NCBI GenBank assembly: GCA_050116415.1
Contig: JASFOS010000031.1
Span: 1-19,655, forward strand
DNA from: JARRJY01 sp050116415
Lineage (GTDB): Bacteria > Pseudomonadota > Gammaproteobacteria > UBA6429 > Thiohalophilaceae
Reading direction: 5' to 3'
DNA: 19,655 bases
Numbering within the stretch: position 1 is the first letter of the stretch; the number at the start of each line of letters is the position of its first letter. A program made the translations under genes and the position numbers. Positions 6,993 through 13,754 of the stretch are shown one piece after another. Below the pieces are notes generated by a model. The model was given only the letters and a program-made list of their open reading frames with translations. It made no database searches and was not told the DNA's origin.

Positions 6993-7331
6993 TTACTGGA
7001 ACTTTTTGACTTCATCCAGGGGGTCGCTTTCATCAACCTTGGGGCGCACCATGCGACACATGTTGCTGACCTTGTTTTCACATTCGTCGGCTTCCACACC
7101 CTTGATGGTATTTTCAGCCCAAACGGCGGCGATTGCCCACAATATAATTCCTAGCCCCAGTGTTCCCCAGCTGATGGTCTCAAGTTCGGCCGGGCCACCA
7201 AAGAAGGCATAGATAACGCTGATAATGCCAGCAATCCAGAATACACCAATGGGTGCAGCGCAACAGCCTGCACAGCCGTAGCGACATACGGCGACGGGTG
7301 GCGTGATTACCGCTTGGATAGTACGTTTCAC
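6993..7331 (-). CDS. Cys-rich two-helix membrane protein, unknown function
   Basis: A 112-residue protein with a GTG start (7331-7329) behind a near-perfect AAGGAGG seven bases upstream, which makes the gene convincing. The N-terminus carries four cysteines, C16, C20, C23 and C24 (pattern C-x3-C-x2-C-C), just before a first membrane helix at about 26-45. A second helix spans about 56-72. The polar C-terminal tail adds C84 and C92. The layout suggests a metal or thiol site at the membrane face. I have an impression of similar conserved hypothetical proteins in sulfur-oxidising gammaproteobacteria, but cannot verify it. It converges with the HIT gene. Confidence 0.8.
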   Translation of the reverse strand: MKRTIQAVITPPVAVCRYGCAGCCAAPIGVFWIAGIISVIYAFFGGPAELETISWGTLGLGIILWAIAAVWAENTIKGVEADECENKVSNMCRMVRPKVDESDPLDEVKKFQ

Positions 7332-7347
7332 CTGGCTTCCTCCTTAT

Positions 7348-7372
7348 TTTTCCAATGGATATCACTGGAAAA
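7348..7372 (-). promoter_or_regulatory. Leader hairpin before the Cys-rich membrane protein
   Basis: On the minus strand TTTTCCAGTG pairs with CATTGGAAAA: ten consecutive pairs, one of them G-U, around a five-base loop (ATATC). The 3' arm ends two bases before the AAGGAGG. It would form in the mRNA leader next to the ribosome binding site. It has no U-tract, so it is not an intrinsic terminator. It could be a translational control element, an mRNA stabiliser or a protein-binding dyad. Confidence 0.45.
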
Positions 7373-7390
7373 GCTTGTGGTTAAATCATA

Positions 7391-7418
7391 GTTATCATGA
7401 TTTCGTCGACGGGGTCAA
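7391..7418 (-). promoter_or_regulatory. Candidate promoter of the Cys-rich membrane protein
   Basis: On the minus strand TTGACC (7418-7413) lies 16 bases from GATAAC (7396-7391). A competing -10, TATGAT, lies slightly further downstream without a matching -35. The -35 falls inside a broken dyad (TTTCGT 7401-7406, ACGAAA 7418-7423, with an inner GAC/GTC pair). This is a pattern match only. Confidence 0.3.
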
Positions 7419-7468
7419 CGAAAAAGTACCGTATTGGTGCAGCTCTGGTGATTATTTGGTCAGCGGGG

Positions 7469-7678
7469 TCAGGTTTTGCCAAGCGGGATGACTTGTGCGC
7501 GCTGTTTTTGTGCGTAGGGATCGCGACCGGGTGCTTCAATGGAAAGTATTTCCAGTCCTTCTGGTGTGCTGTGCAATGCCATATAGCTGGCAGCGTCTTC
7601 CAGACTGTCCAGCACGTCGCGCATGGTCATTTCCAGAGCTTTGTGTGTGTAATCGCGTGCAGCTTGCATAAAGTTCAC
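7469..7678 (-). CDS. 69-residue unknown protein
   Basis: The ORF begins at GTG 7678 (or ATG 7669) and ends at TGA 7471-7469. The first half is a charged, probably helical segment (AARDYTHKALEMTMRDVLDSLEDAASYM), and the second half is LEILSIEAPGRDPYAQKQ followed by a short basic tail. No membrane helix or known motif is visible. It lies downstream of suhB on the same strand, 84 bases away. A GGA eight bases before the GTG is a modest ribosome binding site. The amino-acid composition looks like a real cytoplasmic protein, but I do not recognise the family. Confidence 0.5.
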   Translation of the reverse strand: MNFMQAARDYTHKALEMTMRDVLDSLEDAASYMALHSTPEGLEILSIEAPGRDPYAQKQRAQVIPLGKT

Positions 7679-7762
7679 TATTCATCCGTGTATACCGGAA
7701 GCACCGGTCTCACAAACGAATAGCGGACTTAAATCCTGATCTTAAAGGGTGGTGACAAAGAT

Positions 7763-8569
7763 TTATCGGACTTTGTTTAGCTCGGCAAGGTGAGGGCGTA
7801 TGGTTTGTAGCATACCCTTGAATACCCGTGGGCTGGCCGCGACAATGTCTCCGGTTTTCATGTAATTCATGCCACCATCCAGTTCGCTGACCAGGCCCCC
7901 GGCTTCTTCAACCAGCAAGACGCCGGCGGCGATATCCCAGACATTCAGATCCAGTTCCCAGAAACCGTCCAGGCGACCGGCGGCCACGTAGGCCAGGTCC
8001 AGCGCTGCCGAGCCGGCGCGGCGTATCCCGGCACTGCCGGGAATCAGGTCTTTCATCATCTTGAAATAGGGTTCGAAGAAGCGTTCATGATCCGGGCGAA
8101 ACGGAATCCCGGTGCCGAGCAGGGCGCCGTGCAGGCTTTTACGATTGCTGACCCGGATGCGGCGGCCATTGAGCTGCGCGCCCTCGCCGCGGCTGGCAGA
8201 GAACAGTTCCTGGCGCATGGGATCATACACCACGGCGGCCTCCAGACGCCCTTTATGACGCAGGGCAATGGAGACCGCAAATTGCGGGAAACCGTAAAGA
8301 AAGTTGGTGGTGCCATCCAGCGGATCGATAATCCATTCGTAGTCATTACCCTCGTGAGAACCACTTTCTTCTGCCAGAATACTATGGTCCGGGTAGGCCT
8401 TTTTAATCACGTTGATGATTTCTTCTTCGGCACGTTTGTCGACCTCGCTGACAAAATCATTGGGTGACTTGTTCTTGATGGATAAAGTATCCACTTGGTC
8501 CGCATAACGCGCGATAATGTTACCTGCGCTGCGCGCAGCACGTATGGCGATGTTGAGCATCGGATGCAC
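7763..8569 (-). CDS. suhB: Inositol-1-monophosphatase family protein SuhB
   Basis: A Mg-dependent phosphatase of the inositol monophosphatase family; in E. coli SuhB also joins the Nus factor complex on rRNA transcripts. The product has 268 residues (E. coli 267). Metal ligands are visible: E67-E68 in LAEESG, D82 and D85 in IDPLDGTTNF, and D212 in VWDIAAG. The GSAALDLAYVAAGRLDGF block is intact. The start is GTG (8569) because the first residues HPMLNIA match the E. coli N-terminus exactly, and GAGGAA lies seven bases upstream. It diverges from trmJ. Its leader contains a boxA element, described separately. Confidence 0.97.
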   Translation of the reverse strand: MHPMLNIAIRAARSAGNIIARYADQVDTLSIKNKSPNDFVSEVDKRAEEEIINVIKKAYPDHSILAEESGSHEGNDYEWIIDPLDGTTNFLYGFPQFAVSIALRHKGRLEAAVVYDPMRQELFSASRGEGAQLNGRRIRVSNRKSLHGALLGTGIPFRPDHERFFEPYFKMMKDLIPGSAGIRRAGSAALDLAYVAAGRLDGFWELDLNVWDIAAGVLLVEEAGGLVSELDGGMNYMKTGDIVAASPRVFKGMLQTIRPHLAELNKVR

Positions 8570-8585
8570 AATAAATTTCCTCTAC

Positions 8586-8599
8586 GGTGTTAAAGAACG
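8586..8599 (-). promoter_or_regulatory. boxA (NusB/NusE site) in the suhB leader
   Basis: Read on the minus strand the segment is CGTTCTTTAACACC. Its core TTCTTTAACA matches the rRNA boxA consensus (TGCTCTTTAACA) almost completely. It ends four to five bases before the GAGGAA Shine-Dalgarno sequence of suhB. In E. coli, suhB is known to be autoregulated through a boxA in its leader, where the Nus complex affects ribosome access. The same arrangement here supports conserved autoregulation. Confidence 0.78.
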
Positions 8600-8630
8600 G
8601 TGTCGCGCCTGGCGTGGCGACGTGGCGGGT

Positions 8631-8659
8631 ATTCTAGCAGCCTTGACGCTCGATGATCA
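8631..8659 (-). promoter_or_regulatory. Candidate suhB promoter with extended -10
   Basis: On the minus strand TGCTAGAAT (8639-8631) is an extended -10 element. Seventeen bases upstream of the hexamer is TGATCA, a weak -35, as is usual for extended -10 promoters. Transcription starting near 8624 would give a leader of about 55 bases that contains the boxA. Confidence 0.5.
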
Positions 8660-8695
8660 GGCTAAAATGGTAATTTTTCAAAGAAAGACAGTAGC

Positions 8696-9475
8696 ATGAA
8701 AAACAATCTCGAAAATGCATTGGCCAATGTCCGCATTGTACTGGTCAACACCAGTCATGCCGGTAATATTGGCTCGGTGGCACGTGCCATGAAAACCATG
8801 GGATTGCAGAACCTCTACCTGGTTGATCCGGTTGAAAAGCCGGTGGGTGAGGCCCGGGCACGCGCCTCCGGGGCGGTGGATGTCCTGGAGTCGGCGATTA
8901 GCGTTGCGACCCTGGAAGAAGCCGTGGCCGACTGCACCCTGGCGGTCGGTGCCAGTGCGCGCTTGCGCTCGATACCCTGGCCGGTGGTTGATCCGCGACA
9001 ATGTGCAGAACAGGTGGTTAATGCGGTGCAACAACGTGGCGAACAGGTGGCGATCGTCATGGGGCGCGAAAAATCCGGCCTAACGAATGCGGAACTGGAA
9101 CGCTGTAATCTGCTGGTGAACATACCGGCGAACCCGGACTATTCATCGCTTAACCTGGCGGCCGCTACCCAGGTGCTGGCTTATGAAGTGAGGATGCGCG
9201 CCCTGGCGGAAACGGGAACAAAACCGGTTATCAACGAGTATGATTCACCCTTGGCCAGCGCGGCCGAGGTTGAAGGCATGTACCAGCATTTCCAGACAGC
9301 CCTCACCGATATTGGGTTTCTCGACCCGCTTGCCCCCAAGCAGTTGATGCGCCGAATCCGGCGCTTGTTCAACCGGGTCGGCCTGGAACGCAACGAGGTG
9401 AATATTCTCAGGGGCATCATGACGGCGGCGCAGGGTAAAAAACGCATCCGCAGCGAGGACGGCAACAAGTTCTGA
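8696..9475 (+). CDS. trmJ: tRNA (cytidine/uridine-2'-O-)-methyltransferase TrmJ
   Basis: A SPOUT-class methyltransferase that adds 2'-O-methyl to position 32 of tRNA. The product has 259 residues (E. coli 246). Family blocks are NTSHAGNIGSVARAMKTMG at the N-terminus, VMGREKSGLTNAELERCN, and the knot segment IPANPDYSSLNLAAATQVLAYE, which contributes the S-adenosylmethionine site. The C-terminal RRLFNRVGLERNEVNILRGI segment matches the family tail. The ATG at 8696 gives a few extra N-terminal residues before VRIVLV; AAAGA upstream is a weak ribosome binding site. It diverges from suhB, the usual partner beside cysE and isc. Confidence 0.95.
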   Translation: MKNNLENALANVRIVLVNTSHAGNIGSVARAMKTMGLQNLYLVDPVEKPVGEARARASGAVDVLESAISVATLEEAVADCTLAVGASARLRSIPWPVVDPRQCAEQVVNAVQQRGEQVAIVMGREKSGLTNAELERCNLLVNIPANPDYSSLNLAAATQVLAYEVRMRALAETGTKPVINEYDSPLASAAEVEGMYQHFQTALTDIGFLDPLAPKQLMRRIRRLFNRVGLERNEVNILRGIMTAAQGKKRIRSEDGNKF

Positions 9476-9507
9476 GGCTTGAAATGCGGCTCAGCCAGGC
9501 GTATTAC

Positions 9508-9536
9508 TTGACAACAGGGAGGCTAAAACCTCTAAT
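9508..9536 (+). promoter_or_regulatory. Strong sigma-70 promoter of cysE
   Basis: A perfect TTGACA (9508-9513) and TCTAAT (9531-9536) are separated by exactly 17 bases. Transcription would begin near 9543, about 39 bases before the cysE ATG. No IscR-like AGTC half-site overlaps it, so cysE can be expressed independently of isc control. Confidence 0.8.
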
Positions 9537-9581
9537 AGCCCAGCATTTTGCTTGGTCAGGAACCAGAGTTTAAGGATATTT

Positions 9582-10388
9582 ATGTTTAGTCGAATCAGAG
9601 AAGATATCAGTTGCGTGTTTGATCGCGACCCGGCTGCGCGTAACAGTTTCGAGGTCCTGACTGCCTATCCTGGCGTGCACGCCATAGTGCTGCACCGACT
9701 AAGCCATGCCTTGTGGAACCTTAAATTGAAATGGCTGGCGCGGGTGGTCTCGCACCTTGCCCGCTGGTTAACCGGCATCGAAATTCACCCGGCCGTTAAA
9801 ATCGGGCGTCGTTTCTTCATCGATCATGGTATGGGTGTGGTGATCGGTGAAACCGCCGAAATCGGCGATGATTGCACCCTGTATCACGGGGTGACGCTGG
9901 GTGGCACCACCTGGAAAAAAGGCAAACGTCACCCAACCCTTGAAAATAATGTCGTAGTGGGTGCCGGTGCCAAGGTACTGGGCCCCATCACGCTGGGCGA
10001 GGGTGCGCGCGTCGGTTCCAACGCGGTGGTGGTGAAGGATGTGCCCGCCGGGGCAACGGTAGTGGGTATTCCCGGACGCATCGTGGCAGCCAGGGATGAA
10101 AAAGATGAGCATCGCAAGGCCTTTGCCAAGAAAATTGGCTTCGATGCCTACGGCACCAGTGCCGACATGCCAGACCCGGTGGCCAATGCCATCAACTGCA
10201 TGCTGGACCATGTTCATGCCATGGATCAGCAAATGGAAAACATGTGTAAGTCATTGAAAGCATTGGGAATGGAAATGGATGAGGTGCGAATGCCTGATCT
10301 TGGACCATGCAACATCAGTGCTAAAGACAACACAAATTCTACCGATATAGATCCTGATCAAGACCCAGTAACTTCGTCAGATAAATAA
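9582..10388 (+). CDS. cysE: Serine O-acetyltransferase, short form
   Basis: Makes O-acetylserine from serine and acetyl-CoA, the first step of cysteine synthesis. The chosen ATG (9582) has AAGGA seven bases upstream and gives the short-form start MFSRIREDISCVFDRDPAAR; an upstream TTG lacks support. The 268-residue protein lacks the longer E. coli N-terminal helical region and resembles EpsC-type enzymes. The left-handed beta-helix runs about 66-165 with the catalytic H82 (IDHGMG), GETAEIGD, YHGVTLGGT and GAGAKVLG turns. The E. coli catalytic Asp aligns with E67 in GIEIHP, common in short forms. An acidic, Asp/Ser/Thr-rich tail of about 30 residues follows. It sits directly upstream of iscR and may supply cysteine for cluster synthesis. 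Confidence 0.95.
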   Translation: MFSRIREDISCVFDRDPAARNSFEVLTAYPGVHAIVLHRLSHALWNLKLKWLARVVSHLARWLTGIEIHPAVKIGRRFFIDHGMGVVIGETAEIGDDCTLYHGVTLGGTTWKKGKRHPTLENNVVVGAGAKVLGPITLGEGARVGSNAVVVKDVPAGATVVGIPGRIVAARDEKDEHRKAFAKKIGFDAYGTSADMPDPVANAINCMLDHVHAMDQQMENMCKSLKALGMEMDEVRMPDLGPCNISAKDNTNSTDIDPDQDPVTSSDK

Positions 10389-10430
10389 TATTTCACTGAC
10401 AGGCAAGTCTTGGTGCATAAATCGCTAAAA

Positions 10431-10463
10431 ATACTTGACTGAAATAGTCGGTCTTGTTATGGT
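10431..10463 (+). promoter_or_regulatory. isc operon promoter with type-1 IscR operator
   Basis: TTGACT (10435-10440) and TATGGT (10458-10463) are 17 bases apart. The -35 is embedded in ATACTTGACT-GAAAT-AGTCGG (10431-10451), which matches the known type-1 IscR site pattern (ATA..TGACT.....AGTC...). Holo-IscR bound there would cover the -35 and repress the operon, as in E. coli. The last bases of the right arm (TCTT) depart from the consensus. Confidence 0.82.
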
Positions 10464-10519
10464 TAGATTGTGTATTGGTATTTCATAGATTACTAAACTT
10501 CCACCTACGGGGCAATGCT

Positions 10520-10987
10520 ATGAGGCTTACAACCAAAGGTCGTTACGCGGTAACCGCGATGCTGGATCTGGCTTTACATTATAAAGACGGTCCCATTACG
10601 TTATCTGATATTTCACAACGTCAGGGAATTTCCCTGTCTTACCTGGAGCAACTGTTTTCCAAGCTGCGCAAGAAAGGCTTGGTGGATAGCACCCGGGGTC
10701 CGGGCGGTGGTTACCGTTTGAGCCGTGGGGCACATGATATCGCGGTTGCGGACGTGATTACAGCTGTTGATGAAAAACTGGAAACTCGCCGCTGTGGTGG
10801 CTTGAGTAACTGCCAGAATGACAAGCAGTGTTTAACCCATGATTTGTGGACCGAGTTGAGTGAGCAAATCCATGGATTTTTGATGGGTATCAGCCTGGGA
10901 CAGCTGGTTGAGCGTGAAGGCATCAAAGAAGTTGCGGCGCGCCAGGAAAGTGAGCAAAACCAGCCAAATGTTTCTGTGACAGCCTGA
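10520..10987 (+). CDS. iscR: Fe-S cluster-binding transcription regulator IscR
   Basis: An Rrf2-family regulator that senses cluster status and represses its own operon in the [2Fe-2S] form. The product has 155 residues from ATG 10520 (E. coli 162), starting MRLTTKGRYAVTAMLDLALH as usual. The winged helix lies in about 10-65 (QGISLSYLEQLFSKLRKKGLV, then the wing with RGPGGGYRLSR). The ligand loop is complete: C-x5-C-x5-C-x2-H in CGGLSNCQNDKQCLTH. The longer frame upstream to a TTG would run through the promoter and is rejected. A moderate ACGGGG precedes the ATG. It is first in the isc operon and lies 131 bases before iscS. Confidence 0.98.
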   Translation: MRLTTKGRYAVTAMLDLALHYKDGPITLSDISQRQGISLSYLEQLFSKLRKKGLVDSTRGPGGGYRLSRGAHDIAVADVITAVDEKLETRRCGGLSNCQNDKQCLTHDLWTELSEQIHGFLMGISLGQLVEREGIKEVAARQESEQNQPNVSVTA

Positions 10988-11118
10988 GTCAAACCCTCAA
11001 AATACGGTATAATGCCGAGTTTACTTACGTCAAAGGATGAGCGTAATTTTATTGGATTTATGCGGAAGGATGAACGGTAGCGATGGGATGCTGCCCGGAT
11101 TCTGCTGGAGTTAAAATC
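10988..11118 (+). promoter_or_regulatory. iscR-iscS intergenic leader with -10-like box and mini-ORF
   Basis: A perfect TATAAT occupies 11008-11013, but no good -35 lies upstream, so a second promoter is uncertain. The sequence AAGGATGA-x-CG occurs twice (11033-11043 and 11067-11077). A 25-codon ORF from ATG 11037 to TAA 11114 contains two Cys codons and ends four bases before the iscS GTG, but its ribosome binding site is too close to be good. In E. coli the equivalent gap carries post-transcriptional control; no homologous element was recognised here. Confidence 0.3.
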
Positions 11119-12333
11119 GTGAAGACACCGATTTATTTTGATTATTCTGCAACCACGCCGGTAGACCCGCGTGTTGCCAAAGCCATGTGTGATTGTCTAA
11201 CCATGGACGGAAACTTTGGTAATCCAGCATCACGCTCACACGAGTACGGCTGGAAAGCAGAAAAAGCGATTGATGAAGCACGTCAAAACGTGGCCGATCT
11301 GATCAACGCTGATCCAAAAGAAATTGTCTGGACCTCTGGTGCCACCGAATCCGATAACCTGGCGATTAAAGGTGTTGCACATTTCTACCAGAAACAGGGT
11401 AAACACATTATTACCTCCAAAACCGAACACAAAGCCGTGCTCGATACCTGCCGCCAACTGGAACGTGAAGGTTATGAAGTGACCTACATGGATCCGGAAG
11501 AAAACGGTATGATCGATCTGGAGAAACTTAAAGCGGCAATTCGTCCCGACACTATCCTGGTTTCCATCATGCACGTGAACAACGAAATTGGCGTGATTCA
11601 GGATATTAAAGCGATCGGTGAAATTACCCGTGAACATAAAGTCCTGTTCCATGTTGATGCAGCACAAAGTGCCGGTAAGGTTCCCATTGATATGCAGGAC
11701 ATGAAAGTCGACCTTATGTCATTTTCTGCACACAAGATTTATGGTCCCAAAGGTATTGGTGCCTTGTATGTGCGTCGTAAACCACGTGTCCGCCTGGAAG
11801 CGCAAATGCACGGTGGTGGCCATGAGCGTGGTATGCGTTCAGGCACCCTGGCGACGCATCAAATTGTTGGCATGGGCGAAGCTTTCCGTTTAGCCAGGGA
11901 AGAAATGGCGGCGGATAATGAACGGATTCGTATGTTGCGTGATCGTTTATGGAACGGCATCAAGGACATCGAAGAGATTTATATTAACGGTGATATGGAA
12001 CATCGTGTACCGCACAACTTCAATGTTAGTTTCAACTTTGTTGAAGGCGAGTCACTGATGATGGCATTGAAGGATCTTGCCGTTTCTTCTGGTTCAGCCT
12101 GTACCTCGGCGAGCCTGGAACCTTCCTATGTCTTACGTGCCATTGGCCGTAACGATGAACTGGCGCATAGCTCGATTCGCTTCTCTATGGGTCGTTTTAC
12201 CACCGAAGAAGAAATTGATCATGCTATTGAAGAAATTCACAAGAATATCGACAAGTTACGTGAATTGTCGCCGTTGTGGGAAATGTTCAAGGATGGCATT
12301 GACTTGAATTCTATTGAGTGGACCGCACATTAA
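11119..12333 (+). CDS. iscS: Cysteine desulfurase IscS
   Basis: A PLP enzyme that removes sulfur from cysteine and passes it to IscU and to tRNA thiolation pathways. The GTG at 11119 has GGAG eight bases upstream and gives 404 residues, the E. coli length; an ATG at 11083 would add an unconserved 12-residue extension. The PLP lysine is K206 (SFSAHKIYGPKG), the catalytic loop cysteine is C328 (SSGSACTSASLEPSY), and the C-terminus LSPLWEMFKDGIDLNSIEW that binds IscU is conserved. The SGATESDN and SKTEHKAVLD cofactor segments are intact. Confidence 0.98.
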   Translation: MKTPIYFDYSATTPVDPRVAKAMCDCLTMDGNFGNPASRSHEYGWKAEKAIDEARQNVADLINADPKEIVWTSGATESDNLAIKGVAHFYQKQGKHIITSKTEHKAVLDTCRQLEREGYEVTYMDPEENGMIDLEKLKAAIRPDTILVSIMHVNNEIGVIQDIKAIGEITREHKVLFHVDAAQSAGKVPIDMQDMKVDLMSFSAHKIYGPKGIGALYVRRKPRVRLEAQMHGGGHERGMRSGTLATHQIVGMGEAFRLAREEMAADNERIRMLRDRLWNGIKDIEEIYINGDMEHRVPHNFNVSFNFVEGESLMMALKDLAVSSGSACTSASLEPSYVLRAIGRNDELAHSSIRFSMGRFTTEEEIDHAIEEIHKNIDKLRELSPLWEMFKDGIDLNSIEWTAH

Positions 12334-12379
12334 TTTTTGCGGTTACTCGGTATTTGATTATATGAAGAGGTGAACAATC

Positions 12380-12760
12380 ATGGCATATAGCGACAAAGTT
12401 ATTGATCACTACGAGAACCCACGTAACGTAGGTTCTTTTGAAAAAGACGATACCCAGGTAGGTACCGGTATGGTTGGTGCACCAGCTTGTGGTGATGTAA
12501 TGCGGTTACAGATCAAGGTTAGTGATGATGGTGTTATCGAGGATGCCAAGTTCAAAACCTATGGTTGCGGTTCGGCGATTGCGTCCAGCTCATTGTTAAC
12601 CGAATGGGTAAAAGGCAAGACCCTGGACGAAGCCCAGCAAATCAAGAACAGCCAGATTGCTGAAGAGCTGGAATTACCACCTGTTAAGGTACACTGTTCT
12701 GTTCTGGCAGAAGACGCGATTAAAGCCGCGATTGATGATTTTAAACAGAAAAACAGTTAA
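12380..12760 (+). CDS. iscU: Fe-S cluster assembly scaffold IscU
   Basis: The scaffold on which [2Fe-2S] clusters are built from IscS sulfur. The product has 126 residues. All ligand and catalytic residues are in place: C37, D39 (GAPACGDV), C63 (YGCGSA), H105 and C106 (VHCSVLAEDA). The LPPVK sequence at 99-103, recognised by the chaperone HscA, is intact. GAAGAGGTG provides the ribosome binding site. The gap to iscS is 46 bases. Confidence 0.98.
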   Translation: MAYSDKVIDHYENPRNVGSFEKDDTQVGTGMVGAPACGDVMRLQIKVSDDGVIEDAKFKTYGCGSAIASSSLLTEWVKGKTLDEAQQIKNSQIAEELELPPVKVHCSVLAEDAIKAAIDDFKQKNS

Positions 12761-12786
12761 GCCTTGTTCGAAGTACTGAGTAAGTT

Positions 12787-13110
12787 ATGGGTATTACGTT
12801 AACGGAAGTTGCTGCAGATCGGGTCAAGTCCTTTCTCGAGAACAGGGGGAAGGGCGAAGGCTTGCGCCTGGGCGTAAAAACTACGGGCTGTTCAGGCATG
12901 GCTTACGTGCTTGAGTTCGTTGATGAGATTGAAGAAACTGATAAGGTTTTTGAATCCAACGGCGTGAAAATTATTGTTGATCCCAAGAGCCTGATTTACA
13001 TCGATGGCACTGAACTGGATTACGGTAAAGAAGGCCTGAACGAAGGGTTCAAGTTTAATAATCCTAACGTAAAAGATGAGTGTGGCTGCGGCGAAAGCTT
13101 CACGGTTTAA
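12787..13110 (+). CDS. iscA: A-type iron-sulfur carrier IscA
   Basis: Carries Fe or Fe-S clusters to target proteins. The product has 107 residues (E. coli IscA, 107). The three family cysteines are C35 (TTGCSGMAYVLEF), C99 and C101 (DECGCGESF). Position within the isc order and the start MGITLTEVAADRVKSFL are normal. ErpA or SufA are alternatives by fold, but the operon context decides for IscA. Confidence 0.97.
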   Translation: MGITLTEVAADRVKSFLENRGKGEGLRLGVKTTGCSGMAYVLEFVDEIEETDKVFESNGVKIIVDPKSLIYIDGTELDYGKEGLNEGFKFNNPNVKDECGCGESFTV

Positions 13111-13140
13111 ATACCGCGAGTAGTAGCTGTAGGTATTGTC

Positions 13141-13674
13141 ATGGCACTGGCCCAGAACCACTTCGAGTTGTTTGGTTTACCTGTAAGTTTTGACATCGAC
13201 CTGCAGCAACTCTCGGAGCGATTTCGAGACTTACAACGTAGCGTACATCCCGATCGCTACGCGAATGCGTCGGACAGGGAGCGTCGCCTTGCTGTCGAGA
13301 AGGCGGCACAAATCAACGAAGCATTTCAAACCCTCAAATCACCGCTGAATCGTGCTCGCTACATGCTGCAATTACGTGGTGTGGACTTTGATAATGAGCG
13401 TGATACTCATCTTGACCCAATGTTTTTAATGGAGCAGATGGAGTTGCGTGAAGCACTCGGCGAAGTCAAGTCGGCCAGTGATCCGCTCACCGCGCTGGCT
13501 AAGGCAATGGATGATATCCGCCAACGCCACAAAGCCATGATTAATGAATTGGCGAGCCTGCTTGAAAATGAAGCGTCCACCGAGGAAGGTAAACAGGCGG
13601 TACAAAAATTACAGTTTCTGAACAAGTTACAACAGGAAGCCGAAGCTATTGAAGAGGAGTTGGCAGGGTACTAG
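13141..13674 (+). CDS. hscB: Fe-S co-chaperone HscB
   Basis: A J-domain protein that delivers IscU to HscA and stimulates its ATPase. The product has 177 residues (E. coli 171). The N-terminal J domain has HPD at 36-38 (SVHPDRYAN). The C-terminal three-helix bundle with FLMEQMELREALGEV and the LQFLNKLQQEAEAIEEELAGY tail binds IscU. It lies 30 bases after iscA. The ribosome binding site is modest. Confidence 0.97.
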   Translation: MALAQNHFELFGLPVSFDIDLQQLSERFRDLQRSVHPDRYANASDRERRLAVEKAAQINEAFQTLKSPLNRARYMLQLRGVDFDNERDTHLDPMFLMEQMELREALGEVKSASDPLTALAKAMDDIRQRHKAMINELASLLENEASTEEGKQAVQKLQFLNKLQQEAEAIEEELAGY

Positions 13675-13754
13675 AAGCCTGGTGGCGCTCGTAACATCAC
13701 GAGATGACATCAAGTACAATAACGTTTACATCAACCGGTATTAAAAAGTTTACT

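Noticed and set aside
8644..8668. TTGACG plus TAAAAT as trmJ promoter
   Set aside because: The spacer is only 14 bases, too short for a normal sigma-70 promoter.
10454..10519. N-terminal extension of IscR
   Set aside because: It would translate through the promoter -10; the family starts at MRLTTKGRYAV.
11083..11118. ATG start for IscS, 12 codons upstream
   Set aside because: The GTG at 11119 has a better ribosome binding site and gives the normal 404-residue protein.
13704..13754. N-terminal extension of HscA
   Set aside because: MALLQISEPGQ at 13755 matches the family start; the 17 upstream codons have no conservation or ribosome binding site.
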